A stretch of DNA of 64,000 nucleotides from Burkholderia sp. 4M9327F10. GTDB taxonomy: Bacteria; Pseudomonadota; Gammaproteobacteria; Burkholderiales; Burkholderiaceae. The stretch spans positions 1 through 64,000 of the forward strand of contig NZ_SCNV01000043.1 in assembly GCF_005503145.1 (NCBI RefSeq). Direction: 5' to 3'. Below the pieces are notes generated by a model, which saw nothing but the letters and a program-made list of their open reading frames with translations, did not search any database and was not told the origin of the DNA. The stretch's first letter is position 1, and each line of letters starts with the position of its first letter. Positions 51,106 to 60,578 of the stretch are shown piece after piece. Both the position numbers and the translations under genes were made by a program.

Positions 51106-51809
51106 AGGGTATTTCGCAGTGCGCCGTGCGCGTTGCGGTAGGTCTCGCCACTTGTGCAGCGTTGGCGGCATCTGCCACGGTGTACGCACAGGACAAGCCG
51201 TCCCAGGCGGACCCCGAGACACAGACGGCGGTCGCCGACTACAACGCGGGCAACCTGAGCTCGGCGCTCAGCGAATTCCGTAAGGCGGCCGAGCACGGCA
51301 GCCGGCTTGCTGAATTCAACTACGCGATGATGCTGCTCAATGGCGAAGGCGCGGCTGCCAACGTCGAGGAAGGCAAGAAGTGGCTGCGCAAGGCCGCCGA
51401 CGCGAACATGTCGCACGCCCAGTATGTGTACGGCAAGATGTACGACGATGGCGAGTTCGTGGGCCGCGATCCGGTCGAAGCGCATCGCTGGTTCCTGAAG
51501 GCCGCGCAGCAAGGCCACGTGCAGGCCGAGCTTGCGCTCGCCAACCAGTTCCTCGATGGCCGCGGCACGGCGCGTGACAATCGTCAGGCGTTCTTCTGGT
51601 ACAAGAAGGCCGCGGAAGGCGGCGATATGACGGCGCAGTACGTGGCAGGCTCGTTCTACGAGCGCGGTGGCGATGGCGTGGACAAGAATCTGAACGTGGC
51701 GCGCGCTTACTATGCGGCGGCCGCGGCGCAGGGCGATCCGGCGGCCAAGCTCAAGTTTCAGCAATTGAGCGCGCAATTGCGCGACGAGCACGAAGCGAAG
51801 CCGCAGTAG
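51102..51809 (+). CDS. Periplasmic Sel1-repeat protein
   Basis: A 235-residue protein with a signal peptide (hydrophobic VAVGLATCAALAASATVYAQ, cleavage near residue 29). It is followed by at least four Sel1-like repeats in the pattern AEFNYAMMLLNGEG..., AQYVYGKMYDDGEFV..., AELALANQFLDGRG... and AQYVAGSFYERGG. Sel1 repeats are TPR-like scaffolds that assemble envelope complexes. Its ATG overlaps the aldolase stop and has GGAGG in front. The relation to the aldolase is not explained. Confidence 0.85.
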   Translation: MKGISQCAVRVAVGLATCAALAASATVYAQDKPSQADPETQTAVADYNAGNLSSALSEFRKAAEHGSRLAEFNYAMMLLNGEGAAANVEEGKKWLRKAADANMSHAQYVYGKMYDDGEFVGRDPVEAHRWFLKAAQQGHVQAELALANQFLDGRGTARDNRQAFFWYKKAAEGGDMTAQYVAGSFYERGGDGVDKNLNVARAYYAAAAAQGDPAAKLKFQQLSAQLRDEHEAKPQ

Positions 51810-51828
51810 CGCGGCTTGCCAATGAACA

Positions 51829-51848
51829 AGGGGCGCATCCGCGCCCCT
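51829..51848. terminator. Terminator between Sel1 gene and rodA
   Basis: An 8-bp AGGGGCGC/GCGCCCCT stem with a 4-base loop and a downstream CTTTTCTT run, between convergent genes. Confidence 0.88.
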
Positions 51849-51856
51849 CTTTTCTT

Positions 51857-53005
51857 CTAGCTCTGCATCAAGCGCTTCTGTCGCCCGACGCTCATGATGA
51901 GGCCAGTCGCGACCCCGAGCGTAATCAGCGCCGTGCCCCCATAGCTCATGAACGGCAGCGGCACGCCCACCACCGGCAGGATCCCGCTCACCATGCCGAT
52001 ATTGACGAACGCATAGGTGAAAAAGGCCATCGTCAGCGACCCCGCCAATAATCGGCCGAATAGCGTGGCCCCATTGGCCGCTATATAAAGCCCTCGCGCG
52101 ATCAGCGCCATATACAGCACCAGCAGCACAACCCCGCCTGCCAGCCCGAACTCTTCGGAGAACACCGCAAAAATAAAGTCGGTATGTTTTTCAGGAATGA
52201 ATTCCAGGTGCGCCTGCGTGCCTTTCAGCCAGCCCTTGCCGAGTGGGCCGCCCGAGCCGATCGCAATCACCGCCTGGATGGTGTGGAAGCCCTTGCCAAG
52301 CGGATCGGAGGTGGGATCGAGCAGCGTGCAGATGCGGTGCTTCTGATAGTCGTGCATCAGCGGCCACTGCACCTCAGGCTGACAGATCTTGTCCTGGAAC
52401 ACCGCGATTGAGGTGACCGCGATTGCCGCTGCAATCAGCACCGGCACGATCAGCTTGAAGCTCAGTCCCGCGAAATAGATGACAAACAGGCCCGCCGCGA
52501 ACACCAGCACAGCGGTGCCGAGGTCGGGCTGCTTGGCGATCAGGCCGACCGGCACGGCGAGGATCAGCAGGCCCACCAGATAGTCGTACCAGCGCATCAC
52601 GCCCTCGCGGCGCTGGTAGTACCACGCCAGCATCAACGGGGTGGCGATCTTCATGATCTCGGACGGCTGGATCACCACGCCGACGTTGATCCAGCGCTTG
52701 GCCCCCTTGCGCGTGAGGCCGAATAGCGCCACCGCCACCAGCAACGCGATGCCGAAGGTATAGAGCGGCACCGCGAAGCGCATCAGCGTGGTGGGCGGCA
52801 CATTGGCCAGCGCCCACATCAGCACAAAGGTGAGCATGATGTTGCGCAACTGGTCTTCCACCTTGCCCGGCATGTCGAGCGTGGCGCTGTACAGCGTGAC
52901 GATGCCGACGCACATCAGCAGAAACACCGCGAGTGCGAGCGGTCGGTCGAAGCCGATGAACATCTTCTTGATGCGGTCGAGCCAGGCGCGCTTGTCGAAT
53001 TGCAT
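51857..53005 (-). CDS. rodA: Peptidoglycan glycosyltransferase RodA
   Basis: A 382-residue SEDS polymerase with about ten membrane helices that synthesises glycan strands for side-wall growth, working with PBP2. LVLYMALIARG, the PVVGVPLPFMSYGGTAL signature (near 345-360) and the GPLGKGWLKGTQAHLEFIPEKHTDFIFAV segment holding the catalytic Asp are present. It follows mrdA by ten bases and is the last gene of mreB-mreC-mreD-mrdA-rodA. Confidence 0.96.
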   Translation of the reverse strand: MQFDKRAWLDRIKKMFIGFDRPLALAVFLLMCVGIVTLYSATLDMPGKVEDQLRNIMLTFVLMWALANVPPTTLMRFAVPLYTFGIALLVAVALFGLTRKGAKRWINVGVVIQPSEIMKIATPLMLAWYYQRREGVMRWYDYLVGLLILAVPVGLIAKQPDLGTAVLVFAAGLFVIYFAGLSFKLIVPVLIAAAIAVTSIAVFQDKICQPEVQWPLMHDYQKHRICTLLDPTSDPLGKGFHTIQAVIAIGSGGPLGKGWLKGTQAHLEFIPEKHTDFIFAVFSEEFGLAGGVVLLVLYMALIARGLYIAANGATLFGRLLAGSLTMAFFTYAFVNIGMVSGILPVVGVPLPFMSYGGTALITLGVATGLIMSVGRQKRLMQS

Positions 53006-53015
53006 GCCTTTCTCC

Positions 53016-55436
53016 TTACTCGTCGATGCCGCCGGAAACCGGCTGGCTGGGTGACGTGGGCTGAATGCTGTCTTCGCGTGACGGGGCAGCGGCGCTGGGT
53101 GCCGGCTCGCTGCCGGGGCGCGGGTGATGCGGGCCGGATTTGCGCGGCACGAGCGTCCGGGTGGGCGCCGAGGCCGGGTCGGTCATGACGGTGGTGGCGA
53201 CGAACGGCGCGGAGGCGCCCGCTGTGGCCGCGTCGGCCGCGTTATCGGCCACCTTATCCGCCGACCTGGCAGCCACGCTGGTTGCGTTCCTGACGCCGGG
53301 CACAGCGACCACAGGGCCCGCTGGCACGGCCGGTGCAACCTCCGACGCAGCGGACGCCGCGGACGGCGCCGAAGCGCCGGCCGCATTCGACGCTGCGCCT
53401 GGCATCGGCAGGGCGGTGAAGCCCGCGGCGACGGACGCTGGCTGCGTAATCTCGACGGCGGTAGGCGCCGCGCCAATCACCGGCGCCGACGCATCTGCCG
53501 TTGCCGAAGCCGCAGCGGCGACCGCCGCCGCTTCTGCACCGGGCTTCTGCCGGTCGACAAGGTAGTAGTCGAGCACGCGGCGCGCAATCGGACCTGCCGA
53601 TTCCGCACCCCAGCCGCCGTTTTCCACGATCAGTGCAAGCGCGATCTTGGGATTGTCGGCGGGCGCGAAGGCGATAAAGAGCGCGTGGTCGCGCAGGTTT
53701 TCTGCGACCGCGTGGCCCTTGTAGTTGGCGCCCTGCAGCGAATACACCTGGGCCGTCCCCGTTTTGCCGGCGGCCTGATAGGGCGCGCCGATGAACAGCT
53801 TGGACGCCGTACCGTTGGTGACCACACCGACCATCGCCCGCTTGACGATATCGATATCCGACTGCGACACGTTGATGCGGCCATCGTCCTTCGGCACGGT
53901 CAGACGCGTGTCCTTGGTGATCGGATTTTCGATTTCCTTGACCAGGTGAGGCTTCATCACCACGCCGTTATTGGCGAGCGTGGCGACCGCGTGGGCGAGC
54001 TGCAGGATCGTGAACGAGTTGTAGCCCTGGCCGATGCCCAGACTGATCGTCTCGCCTTCATACCAGCGCTGCTGCTCGGGCTTGCGGTAGGCTTTGCGCT
54101 TCCATTCGGTGGAAGGAAGAATGCCCTTGGCTTCACCGGCAATGTCGATGCCGGTGATCTGGCCGAAGCCCCACGGCTTCATGAAGTTGGCGATCGCGTT
54201 GACGCCGAGATCGTGCGCCAGCATGTAGAAATACGTGTCGTTCGACACCACGATGGCGCGGTTCAGGTCGATCCAGCCCTGGCCCGAACGCACGTCGTTG
54301 CGGAACGTGTGGCCGCCGAACGTGTAGAAGCCCGGGTCCTGGAAGCCCCAGCTCGGCGTGCGCTTGTGCAGCGTCAGTGCGGCGAGCGCCATGAACGGCT
54401 TGTAGGTCGAGCCTGGCGGGTAGGTGCCGTGCAGCGGGCGGTTCAGCAGCGGATGGTCCGGCGAGTTGTTCAGGTCGTCCCAGGTCTGCTGGTCGATACC
54501 GTCCACGAACGAATTCGGGTCGAAGCTTGGCGCCGAGACGAACGCGAGCACGTCGCCGGTTGACGGTTCGATCGCCACCAGCGCGCCGCGCTTGCCCGAG
54601 AACGCCTGTTCGGCAACCTGCTGAAGACCGATATCGAGCGACAGCACGAGGTTGTTGCCCGGCGTCGCCTGGGTGCGCGACAAGGTGCGTACCGGCCGCC
54701 CGCCTGCTGTGACCTCGACTTCTTCGAAGCCGGTCTGGCCGTGCAGTTCGGTTTCGTAGCTCTGTTCGACGCCGATCTTGCCGATGTAGTCCGTGCCCTT
54801 GTAGTTGTTGGCGTCGAGGCGCGGATCGTAGTGATCCGGGTCCTTGTCGTTCTGGTCGCTGGCGTCGTCGATCTTGTCCTGATCGCGCTGCGAGATCCGC
54901 CCGATATAGCCGATCACGTGCGCCGCCGTCGGTCCAAGCGGGTACTGGCGGAACAGGCGGGCACGCACTTCGACGCCCGGGAAGCGGAAGCGCTGCGCCG
55001 TGAAGCGCGCGACTTCGTCGTCGGTGAGGCGCGTGCGGATCGGCAGGCTTTCGAAGTTCTTCGAATCTTCCTGCAGCTTCTTGAAGCGGCGCCGGTCGCG
55101 GGCGTCGATGGAAATGACGGTCGACAGGTTGTTGATCACGTTGTCGAGCGTGTCATTGAGCTTCGAGGGCGTAATTTCCAGCGTGTAGGCGGAGTAGTTT
55201 TTTGCCAGCACGACGCCGTTACGGTCCGTGATGATGCCGCGGTTGGGGACGATCGGCGCCACCGAAATGCGGTTCTCGTCGGCTTGCAGCGAGTATTTGC
55301 TGTAGTGCCAGACCTGCAGGAACAGGAAGCGGAAAACGATCAGCCCGAAACACACGAACACGAACAGGCCCGCCGCCGCGACCCGCAGGCGGAACTTTGA
55401 GAGCTGTTGCTGAGTGTCCTTGAATTCGGCGGCCAT
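53016..55436 (-). CDS. mrdA: Penicillin-binding protein 2
   Basis: An 806-residue transpeptidase of the elongasome. Single N-terminal membrane helix (about 20-40), pedestal domain, then the catalytic domain with SxxK nucleophile in PGSTYKPFM (about 345), SxN as SND and KTG in AGKTGTAQV (about 560). E. coli PBP2 is 633 residues; the excess is a roughly 160-residue Ala/Pro/Ser-rich periplasmic tail ending GGIDE. Same ending occurs in MreC two genes upstream. It cross-links the glycan made by RodA. Confidence 0.96.
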   Translation of the reverse strand: MAAEFKDTQQQLSKFRLRVAAAGLFVFVCFGLIVFRFLFLQVWHYSKYSLQADENRISVAPIVPNRGIITDRNGVVLAKNYSAYTLEITPSKLNDTLDNVINNLSTVISIDARDRRRFKKLQEDSKNFESLPIRTRLTDDEVARFTAQRFRFPGVEVRARLFRQYPLGPTAAHVIGYIGRISQRDQDKIDDASDQNDKDPDHYDPRLDANNYKGTDYIGKIGVEQSYETELHGQTGFEEVEVTAGGRPVRTLSRTQATPGNNLVLSLDIGLQQVAEQAFSGKRGALVAIEPSTGDVLAFVSAPSFDPNSFVDGIDQQTWDDLNNSPDHPLLNRPLHGTYPPGSTYKPFMALAALTLHKRTPSWGFQDPGFYTFGGHTFRNDVRSGQGWIDLNRAIVVSNDTYFYMLAHDLGVNAIANFMKPWGFGQITGIDIAGEAKGILPSTEWKRKAYRKPEQQRWYEGETISLGIGQGYNSFTILQLAHAVATLANNGVVMKPHLVKEIENPITKDTRLTVPKDDGRINVSQSDIDIVKRAMVGVVTNGTASKLFIGAPYQAAGKTGTAQVYSLQGANYKGHAVAENLRDHALFIAFAPADNPKIALALIVENGGWGAESAGPIARRVLDYYLVDRQKPGAEAAAVAAAASATADASAPVIGAAPTAVEITQPASVAAGFTALPMPGAASNAAGASAPSAASAASEVAPAVPAGPVVAVPGVRNATSVAARSADKVADNAADAATAGASAPFVATTVMTDPASAPTRTLVPRKSGPHHPRPGSEPAPSAAAPSREDSIQPTSPSQPVSGGIDE

Positions 55437-55476
55437 GCTTTAGATCAAAACAACGAAAGGCTCGACGCGCACGGCG

Positions 55477-55989
55477 CTAAATGGGGCGGGTGTCGTCCGG
55501 ATCGGCCGGACGGCGCTGCGGCATCAGCAGCAGCACGCTTGCAATGGGCCACAGGGCGGCCTCGACGAATCCGTCGATCAGGTAGCCCCAGCCCGGAAAT
55601 GCGGCGCCCATCAGTAGACGGATCACGAACGGCACAAGTTGCGCGATGACGAACAACGGCATTACCGCGAAAGTCTGCACGCCCATAGGCATCCACAATA
55701 CACGTCGGTGGATGGTGATGGCGCCGTACGACAGCAGCGTATACGCGAGTGCATGCTCGCCGAGCAGGCTGGCGTTGTGCACGTCCATCAGGATGCCGAG
55801 CAGGAAGGCGATGCCCATGCCCACCTTGCGCGGCTGGTGCACGTTCCAGAACAGCAGCACGAGCGCCACGAAATCAGGAATGCCGATCAGGCGTCCCCAC
55901 GGCATCAGGTTCAGCAGGAAGGCGGCGGCCAGGCTGAACGAGATGAAGTACGGATTGACCGGCTGCAGGATGTATTGAGGACGGTTCAC
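55477..55989 (-). CDS. mreD: Rod shape protein MreD
   Basis: A 170-residue membrane protein with about five to six hydrophobic segments, matching MreD. Its ATG overlaps the mreC stop by four bases. It belongs to the MreBCD complex that positions wall synthesis. Confidence 0.93.
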   Translation of the reverse strand: MNRPQYILQPVNPYFISFSLAAAFLLNLMPWGRLIGIPDFVALVLLFWNVHQPRKVGMGIAFLLGILMDVHNASLLGEHALAYTLLSYGAITIHRRVLWMPMGVQTFAVMPLFVIAQLVPFVIRLLMGAAFPGWGYLIDGFVEAALWPIASVLLLMPQRRPADPDDTRPI

Positions 55990-57140
55990 TCGTCGATCCC
56001 CCCCGTGGCGGGTTTCGGGGTCTTTTCTACGGGCGGCCGTGCTTCGGCGGCCTTCTTCTCGCTAGCGGACTTTTTCTCGGCGGCGGGCTTTTTCTCCCCC
56101 GCGGCCTTCTTTTCCGTCGCTGTCGCTGTTGCTGCCGGGCCCGAAGCCGGCTTGGATGCTGCCGGGGCCGCAGTTGTGGCCGATGCCGGCACGGCTGCCT
56201 TGGCGTTCTTGTCCGCAGTCTTTTCCGCAGGCTTGGCACCCTTCTTCGCCTTCGCTTCTTTCGCCGAGCTGGCCGCATCGGGTTCGTCTGCGGGACGAGG
56301 CGGCACGGTGTTCTGATAATGCAGCACCAGCAACTGACGCGCGCCGCGCACCGGCGCAACCGGCAGGCAGATCACGCGTGCGAACGCGGTATCGGCCTGC
56401 TTGTCGACCCGCACCACCTTCGCGACCGGCAGGCCCGGCGGATAGGTGCCGTCGAGGCCGCTCGTCACGAGTTCGTCGCCGGCTTGCACGTCCGCGCTGA
56501 TCGGCACGAAGCGCAGGTCGAGCGAATCGCCCTTCGGCGTGCCGTAGATCACGCTGCGCAGACCGGTACGCACCACCTGCACCGGCACGGCCTGATCCTT
56601 GTCGGTGAGGAGCGTCACTTCGGCCTGCAGCGGGAACACGCGGGTCACCTGGCCAACCACGCCGTCTTCATTGACGACCGGTGAGCCGTCCTGAATGCCC
56701 TGCTGCGCGCCACGGCCAATGATGACTTTTTGCGTGAAGGGATCGCGCGTGTCGTACTGGATTTCCGCGGGGATCGACTGGGTGGTCATGCGCTGCGAGA
56801 GTTGCAGCAACGAGCGCAGATGCTCGTTCTCGGCGCCCAGTTCGGCTGCCGTGTTGGCTTGCAGCGAGAGCTGCAGGTTCTTCTTGCGCAGGGTCTCGTT
56901 CTGGCCGCGCAGCGTGGCGCTTGTCACTGCCAGATCGGCGGCGCCCATGAAGATGTCGCGCGGCACGAGCGCCGCGCGCTGCAACGGATAAATGCCGGCT
57001 CCCAGCACGCCGCGAACGATCTCCAGCGTCCTGAAGCGCGCATCCGAGATCAGCAGGGCGAGCGCCAGCAGCACGAAGAAAATCAGCCGTGCGAGTGCGG
57101 AGGGGCCTTGCTTGAACAGAGGCGGCGGACTGTATTCCAT
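55986..57140 (-). CDS. mreC: Rod shape protein MreC
   Basis: A 384-residue protein: one membrane helix (about 20-42), a coiled coil (about 65-115), the beta-rich MreC core (about 120-275, with VIIGRGAQQGIQDGSPVV), and a roughly 100-residue Ala/Lys/Pro-rich tail ending GGIDE. It bridges MreB in the cytoplasm to PBP2 and RodA outside. The tail resembles that of the PBP2 encoded downstream. Confidence 0.95.
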   Translation of the reverse strand: MEYSPPPLFKQGPSALARLIFFVLLALALLISDARFRTLEIVRGVLGAGIYPLQRAALVPRDIFMGAADLAVTSATLRGQNETLRKKNLQLSLQANTAAELGAENEHLRSLLQLSQRMTTQSIPAEIQYDTRDPFTQKVIIGRGAQQGIQDGSPVVNEDGVVGQVTRVFPLQAEVTLLTDKDQAVPVQVVRTGLRSVIYGTPKGDSLDLRFVPISADVQAGDELVTSGLDGTYPPGLPVAKVVRVDKQADTAFARVICLPVAPVRGARQLLVLHYQNTVPPRPADEPDAASSAKEAKAKKGAKPAEKTADKNAKAAVPASATTAAPAASKPASGPAATATATEKKAAGEKKPAAEKKSASEKKAAEARPPVEKTPKPATGGIDE

Positions 57141-57291
57141 GGTCGGCGCCGGGGGCGTGAGCGGTTGGTCTAACTTCGGCGCGAAAACACGCGCTCAGCG
57201 CGCGGCGGCTGGATGAACCAGCCCAAGACAGGCTGGCCCGATCAAGGCTAGCCGTCCGATCCGCGCTGCTGACATGGAGCGAAGCTCTCGC

Positions 57292-58335
57292 TTACTCGTA
57301 CGAGAAGATGCTGCCGAGCTTGTCCATGCGCTCGAGGGCCATGCCCGAGCCGCGCACGACGCAAGTCAGCGGGTCTTCGGCGACGAGCACCGGCAGGCCG
57401 GTTTCTTCGGCGAGCAGACGGTCCAGGTCGCGCAGCAGTGCGCCGCCGCCCGTGAGCATCATGCCGCGTTCGGCGATGTCCGCGCCGAGTTCCGGCGGCG
57501 TCTGCTCGAGAGCGATCTTCACCGACGACACGATCTGGTTCAGCGGATCGGTGAGGGCTTCGAGGATTTCGTTGCTGGAGATGGTGAAGCTGCGCGGAAT
57601 GCCTTCCGACAGGTTGCGGCCCTTCACTTCCATTTCCTTGACTTCCGAGCCCGGGAACGCGGAGCCGATTTCCTTCTTGATCGCTTCAGCGGTTTGCTCG
57701 CCGATCAGCATGCCGTAGTTGCGGCGGATGTAGTTGACGATAGCTTCGTCGAACTTGTCGCCGCCGACGCGTACCGAACCCTTGTAGACGATGCCGCCCA
57801 AGGAGATCACGCCGACTTCGGTCGTGCCGCCGCCGATGTCCACCACCATCGAGCCGGTGGCTTCCGAGACCGGCAGGCCCGCGCCGATAGCAGCGGCCAT
57901 CGGCTCTTCAATCAGATAAACCTGCGAAGCGCCTGCGCCGTGAGCCGCCTCCTTGATGGCGCGGCGTTCCACCTGGGTGGAGCCGCACGGCACGCAGATG
58001 ATGATGCGCGGCGACGGCGAGAACATACGCGATTCGTGAGCCGTCTTGATGAACTGCTTGATCATCTGCTCGGTGACGGTGAAGTCGGCGATCACGCCGT
58101 CTTTCATCGGGCGGATCGCCTCGATGTTGCCCGGCACCTTGCCAAGCATCTGCTTGGCTTCCTTGCCGACTGCCTGGATGGTTTTCTTGCCGTTGGGACC
58201 GCCTTCCTGGCGGATGGAAACGACCGACGGTTCGTCGAGAACGATGCCCTTGCCACGCATGTAGATGAGCGTGTTGGCGGTGCCGAGGTCAATCGCCAGA
58301 TCGTTGGAGAAGTAGCTGCGCAAAAAACCGAACAT
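57292..58335 (-). CDS. mreB: Actin-like cell-shape protein MreB
   Basis: A 347-residue bacterial actin with phosphate-1 AIDLGTANTLIYM (about 14-26), the adenosine-binding region and the GGGTTEVGVISLGG phosphate-2 motif. It forms membrane-bound filaments that guide side-wall synthesis. First gene of the operon; 151 bases separate it from mreC. Confidence 0.98.
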   Translation of the reverse strand: MFGFLRSYFSNDLAIDLGTANTLIYMRGKGIVLDEPSVVSIRQEGGPNGKKTIQAVGKEAKQMLGKVPGNIEAIRPMKDGVIADFTVTEQMIKQFIKTAHESRMFSPSPRIIICVPCGSTQVERRAIKEAAHGAGASQVYLIEEPMAAAIGAGLPVSEATGSMVVDIGGGTTEVGVISLGGIVYKGSVRVGGDKFDEAIVNYIRRNYGMLIGEQTAEAIKKEIGSAFPGSEVKEMEVKGRNLSEGIPRSFTISSNEILEALTDPLNQIVSSVKIALEQTPPELGADIAERGMMLTGGGALLRDLDRLLAEETGLPVLVAEDPLTCVVRGSGMALERMDKLGSIFSYE

Positions 58336-58711
58336 TCAAAATCCTGTCTCGCTGGGGGCCGGGCCTCGCAAACATTGCGCAGGGCGGCAGCGGAAAAATA
58401 ACAGCTTCAACCGGGCGGATACTGCGCCACAGCGGCTTGAAGCTTCGGGGGAATCTACCGGAGGCTGGCACAAGGCCGGCTTCTATCTCTGATTCATTTA
58501 TAGGTTAATGACCAGAAAGGCCTTGGTAAGACGGTCCGGGTTTGGGTCGAACGCGTAATGATACCTTATAATTTTGCTTGATTTGAAGGAAACGGTTGGC
58601 ACTTTTTGCCTCCGCTGGCCCCTTTTTCGAGGGCCCCCTCCAGTGTCGTAACCCGCTGTCACAGCTTTGTTTTCCGCACTGTGACAGTCCGCCACATTTT
58701 CCGGTGACTGC
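58336..58711. other. Divergent promoter region mreB/gatC
   Basis: A 376-base gene-free region between mreB (minus) and gatC (plus). For gatC a perfect -10 TATAAT lies at 58567-58572 with a weak TTGGGT-like -35 about 19 bases upstream. For mreB a TATAAA appears on the minus strand near 58496-58501. A CTGTCACA/TGTGACAG inverted repeat (58656-58663 and 58680-58687) sits in the gatC leader, 24 bases before its ATG. Confidence 0.55.
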
Positions 58712-59011
58712 ATGGCTCTGACCCTGACCGATGTTAAGCGCATCGCGCATCTTGCGCGGCTCGAACTGGCCGACGCCGAAGCCGAGCACACGCTCGTCCA
58801 GCTCAATGATTTTTTCGGCCTTGTCGAGCAGATGCAGGCCGTCGACACCAAGGGCATTGAACCGCTCGCCCATCCGATCGAGCAGATCGAAGATGTTGCA
58901 CTGCGTTTGCGCGAAGACGCAGTGACGGAAATCGTCCAGCGCGATGAATTCCAGCGCCCGGCGCCTGCTGTGCAGGAAGGGCTCTACCTGGTGCCGAAGG
59001 TCATTGAATAA
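58712..59011 (+). CDS. gatC: Glutamyl-tRNA(Gln) amidotransferase subunit C
   Basis: A 99-residue GatC, the small subunit of the GatCAB amidotransferase that converts Glu-tRNA(Gln) and Asp-tRNA(Asn) to the amidated forms. LTDVKRIAHLARLEL at the start and VPKVIE at the end are conserved. It leads gatC-gatA-gatB. Confidence 0.95.
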   Translation: MALTLTDVKRIAHLARLELADAEAEHTLVQLNDFFGLVEQMQAVDTKGIEPLAHPIEQIEDVALRLREDAVTEIVQRDEFQRPAPAVQEGLYLVPKVIE

Positions 59012-59074
59012 AAACATGGGTTCGGCGCGCAGTGTTTGCTGCGCTGCCGCGCCATTCTGGACTGGAAGAACGCA

Positions 59075-60574
59075 ATGCATGAAAAAAGCTTGACCGAACT
59101 GCGGGCCGCCCTTGCTGCGAAAGAATGCTCCGCAGTCGAACTGGCGCAGCTCTATCTGAAGCGGATCGAGGCAGCCAACAGCCTGAACGCCTTCGTCCAG
59201 GTGGACGCCGATCTCACGCTCGAGCAGGCTAAAGCCGCCGACGCGCTGCTCCATACCGGCCACGCCGGGCCGCTGGTCGGCCTGCCGATCGCCCACAAGG
59301 ACGTGTTTGTGACGCGTGGCTGGCGCTCCACCGCCGGCTCGAAGATGCTCGCCAATTACGTGAGCCCGTTCGACGCGACCGTGGTCGAGCGCCTGAACCG
59401 CGCGGGCATGGTGTGCGTCGGCAAGACCAACATGGACGAGTTCGCAATGGGCTCGTCCAACGAGAATTCGCACTTCGGTCCGGTGCAGAACCCGTGGGAC
59501 ACCAAGGCCGTGCCGGGCGGCTCGTCGGGCGGCTCGGCTGCCGCCGTGGCCGCGCGCCTCGCGCCGGCCGCCACGGGCACGGATACCGGCGGTTCGATCC
59601 GCCAGCCGGCCTCGTTCTCGGGCATCACGGGCATCAAGCCGACTTACGGCCGCGTGTCGCGCTACGGCATGATCGCGTTCGCGTCGTCGCTCGACCAGGG
59701 CGGCCCGATGGCGCAAAGCGCCACGGACTGCGCGCTGCTGCTCAACGCCATGGCCGGTTTCGACGAGCGCGATTCGACCAGCCTCGTACGCGACGACGAA
59801 GACTACACGCGCTATCTGGGCAAGACATGGTCGGCCGACGCTGCGGGCAATGCTACGGGCAAGCCGCTCGCCGGACTGCGCATCGGCCTGCCGAAGGAAT
59901 ATTTCGGTGCGGGCCTGGCTGACGACGTGCGCGCCGCAATCGACGCAGCATTGAAGCAGTACGAAGCGCTCGGCGCCACGCTGGTCGAAGTCACGCTGCC
60001 GAAAACCGAACTGTCGATCCCCGTGTACTACGTGATCGCGCCAGCGGAAGCCTCCTCGAACCTGTCGCGTTTCGACGGCGTGCGCTACGGCCACCGCGCC
60101 GCGGAGTACCGCGATCTGCTCGATATGTACAAGAAGTCGCGCGCCGAGGGTTTCGGACCGGAAGTGAAGCGCCGCATTCTGGTGGGTGCGTACGTGCTGT
60201 CGCACGGCTATTACGACGCCTACTACCTGCAGGCGCAGAAGATCCGCCGCATCATCGCAAACGACTTCCAGGAAGCGTTCAAGCAGTGCGACGTGATCAT
60301 GGGACCGGTTGCGCCGTCGGTGGCGTGGGATCTCGGCGCCAAGGGCGACGATCCGGTGCAGATGTACTTGGCCGATATCTACACGCTGTCGGTGAGCCTC
60401 GCCGGTTTGCCCGGCATGAGCGTGCCGTGCGGCTTCGGCGCGGGCGCGAATGCGCAGCGCCCGGTCGGTCTGCAGATCATCGGCAACTATTTCAACGAAG
60501 CTCGCATGCTGCAGGTTGCGGATGCGTTCCAGCGCGCAACCGACTGGCATCGCCGGGCCCCGGCAGGAGTGTGA
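59075..60574 (+). CDS. gatA: Glutamyl-tRNA(Gln) amidotransferase subunit A
   Basis: A 499-residue amidase-signature protein that releases ammonia from glutamine. The Ser-cisSer-Lys triad lies in GLPIAHKDVF (Lys near 77), GGSSGGSAAAV (about 151) and DTGGSIRQPA (about 176). ATG at 59075 gives the family N terminus MHEKSLTELRAAL; a start at 59036 has no support. It ends four bases before gatB. Confidence 0.97.
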   Translation: MHEKSLTELRAALAAKECSAVELAQLYLKRIEAANSLNAFVQVDADLTLEQAKAADALLHTGHAGPLVGLPIAHKDVFVTRGWRSTAGSKMLANYVSPFDATVVERLNRAGMVCVGKTNMDEFAMGSSNENSHFGPVQNPWDTKAVPGGSSGGSAAAVAARLAPAATGTDTGGSIRQPASFSGITGIKPTYGRVSRYGMIAFASSLDQGGPMAQSATDCALLLNAMAGFDERDSTSLVRDDEDYTRYLGKTWSADAAGNATGKPLAGLRIGLPKEYFGAGLADDVRAAIDAALKQYEALGATLVEVTLPKTELSIPVYYVIAPAEASSNLSRFDGVRYGHRAAEYRDLLDMYKKSRAEGFGPEVKRRILVGAYVLSHGYYDAYYLQAQKIRRIIANDFQEAFKQCDVIMGPVAPSVAWDLGAKGDDPVQMYLADIYTLSVSLAGLPGMSVPCGFGAGANAQRPVGLQIIGNYFNEARMLQVADAFQRATDWHRRAPAGV

Positions 60575-60578
60575 ACAC

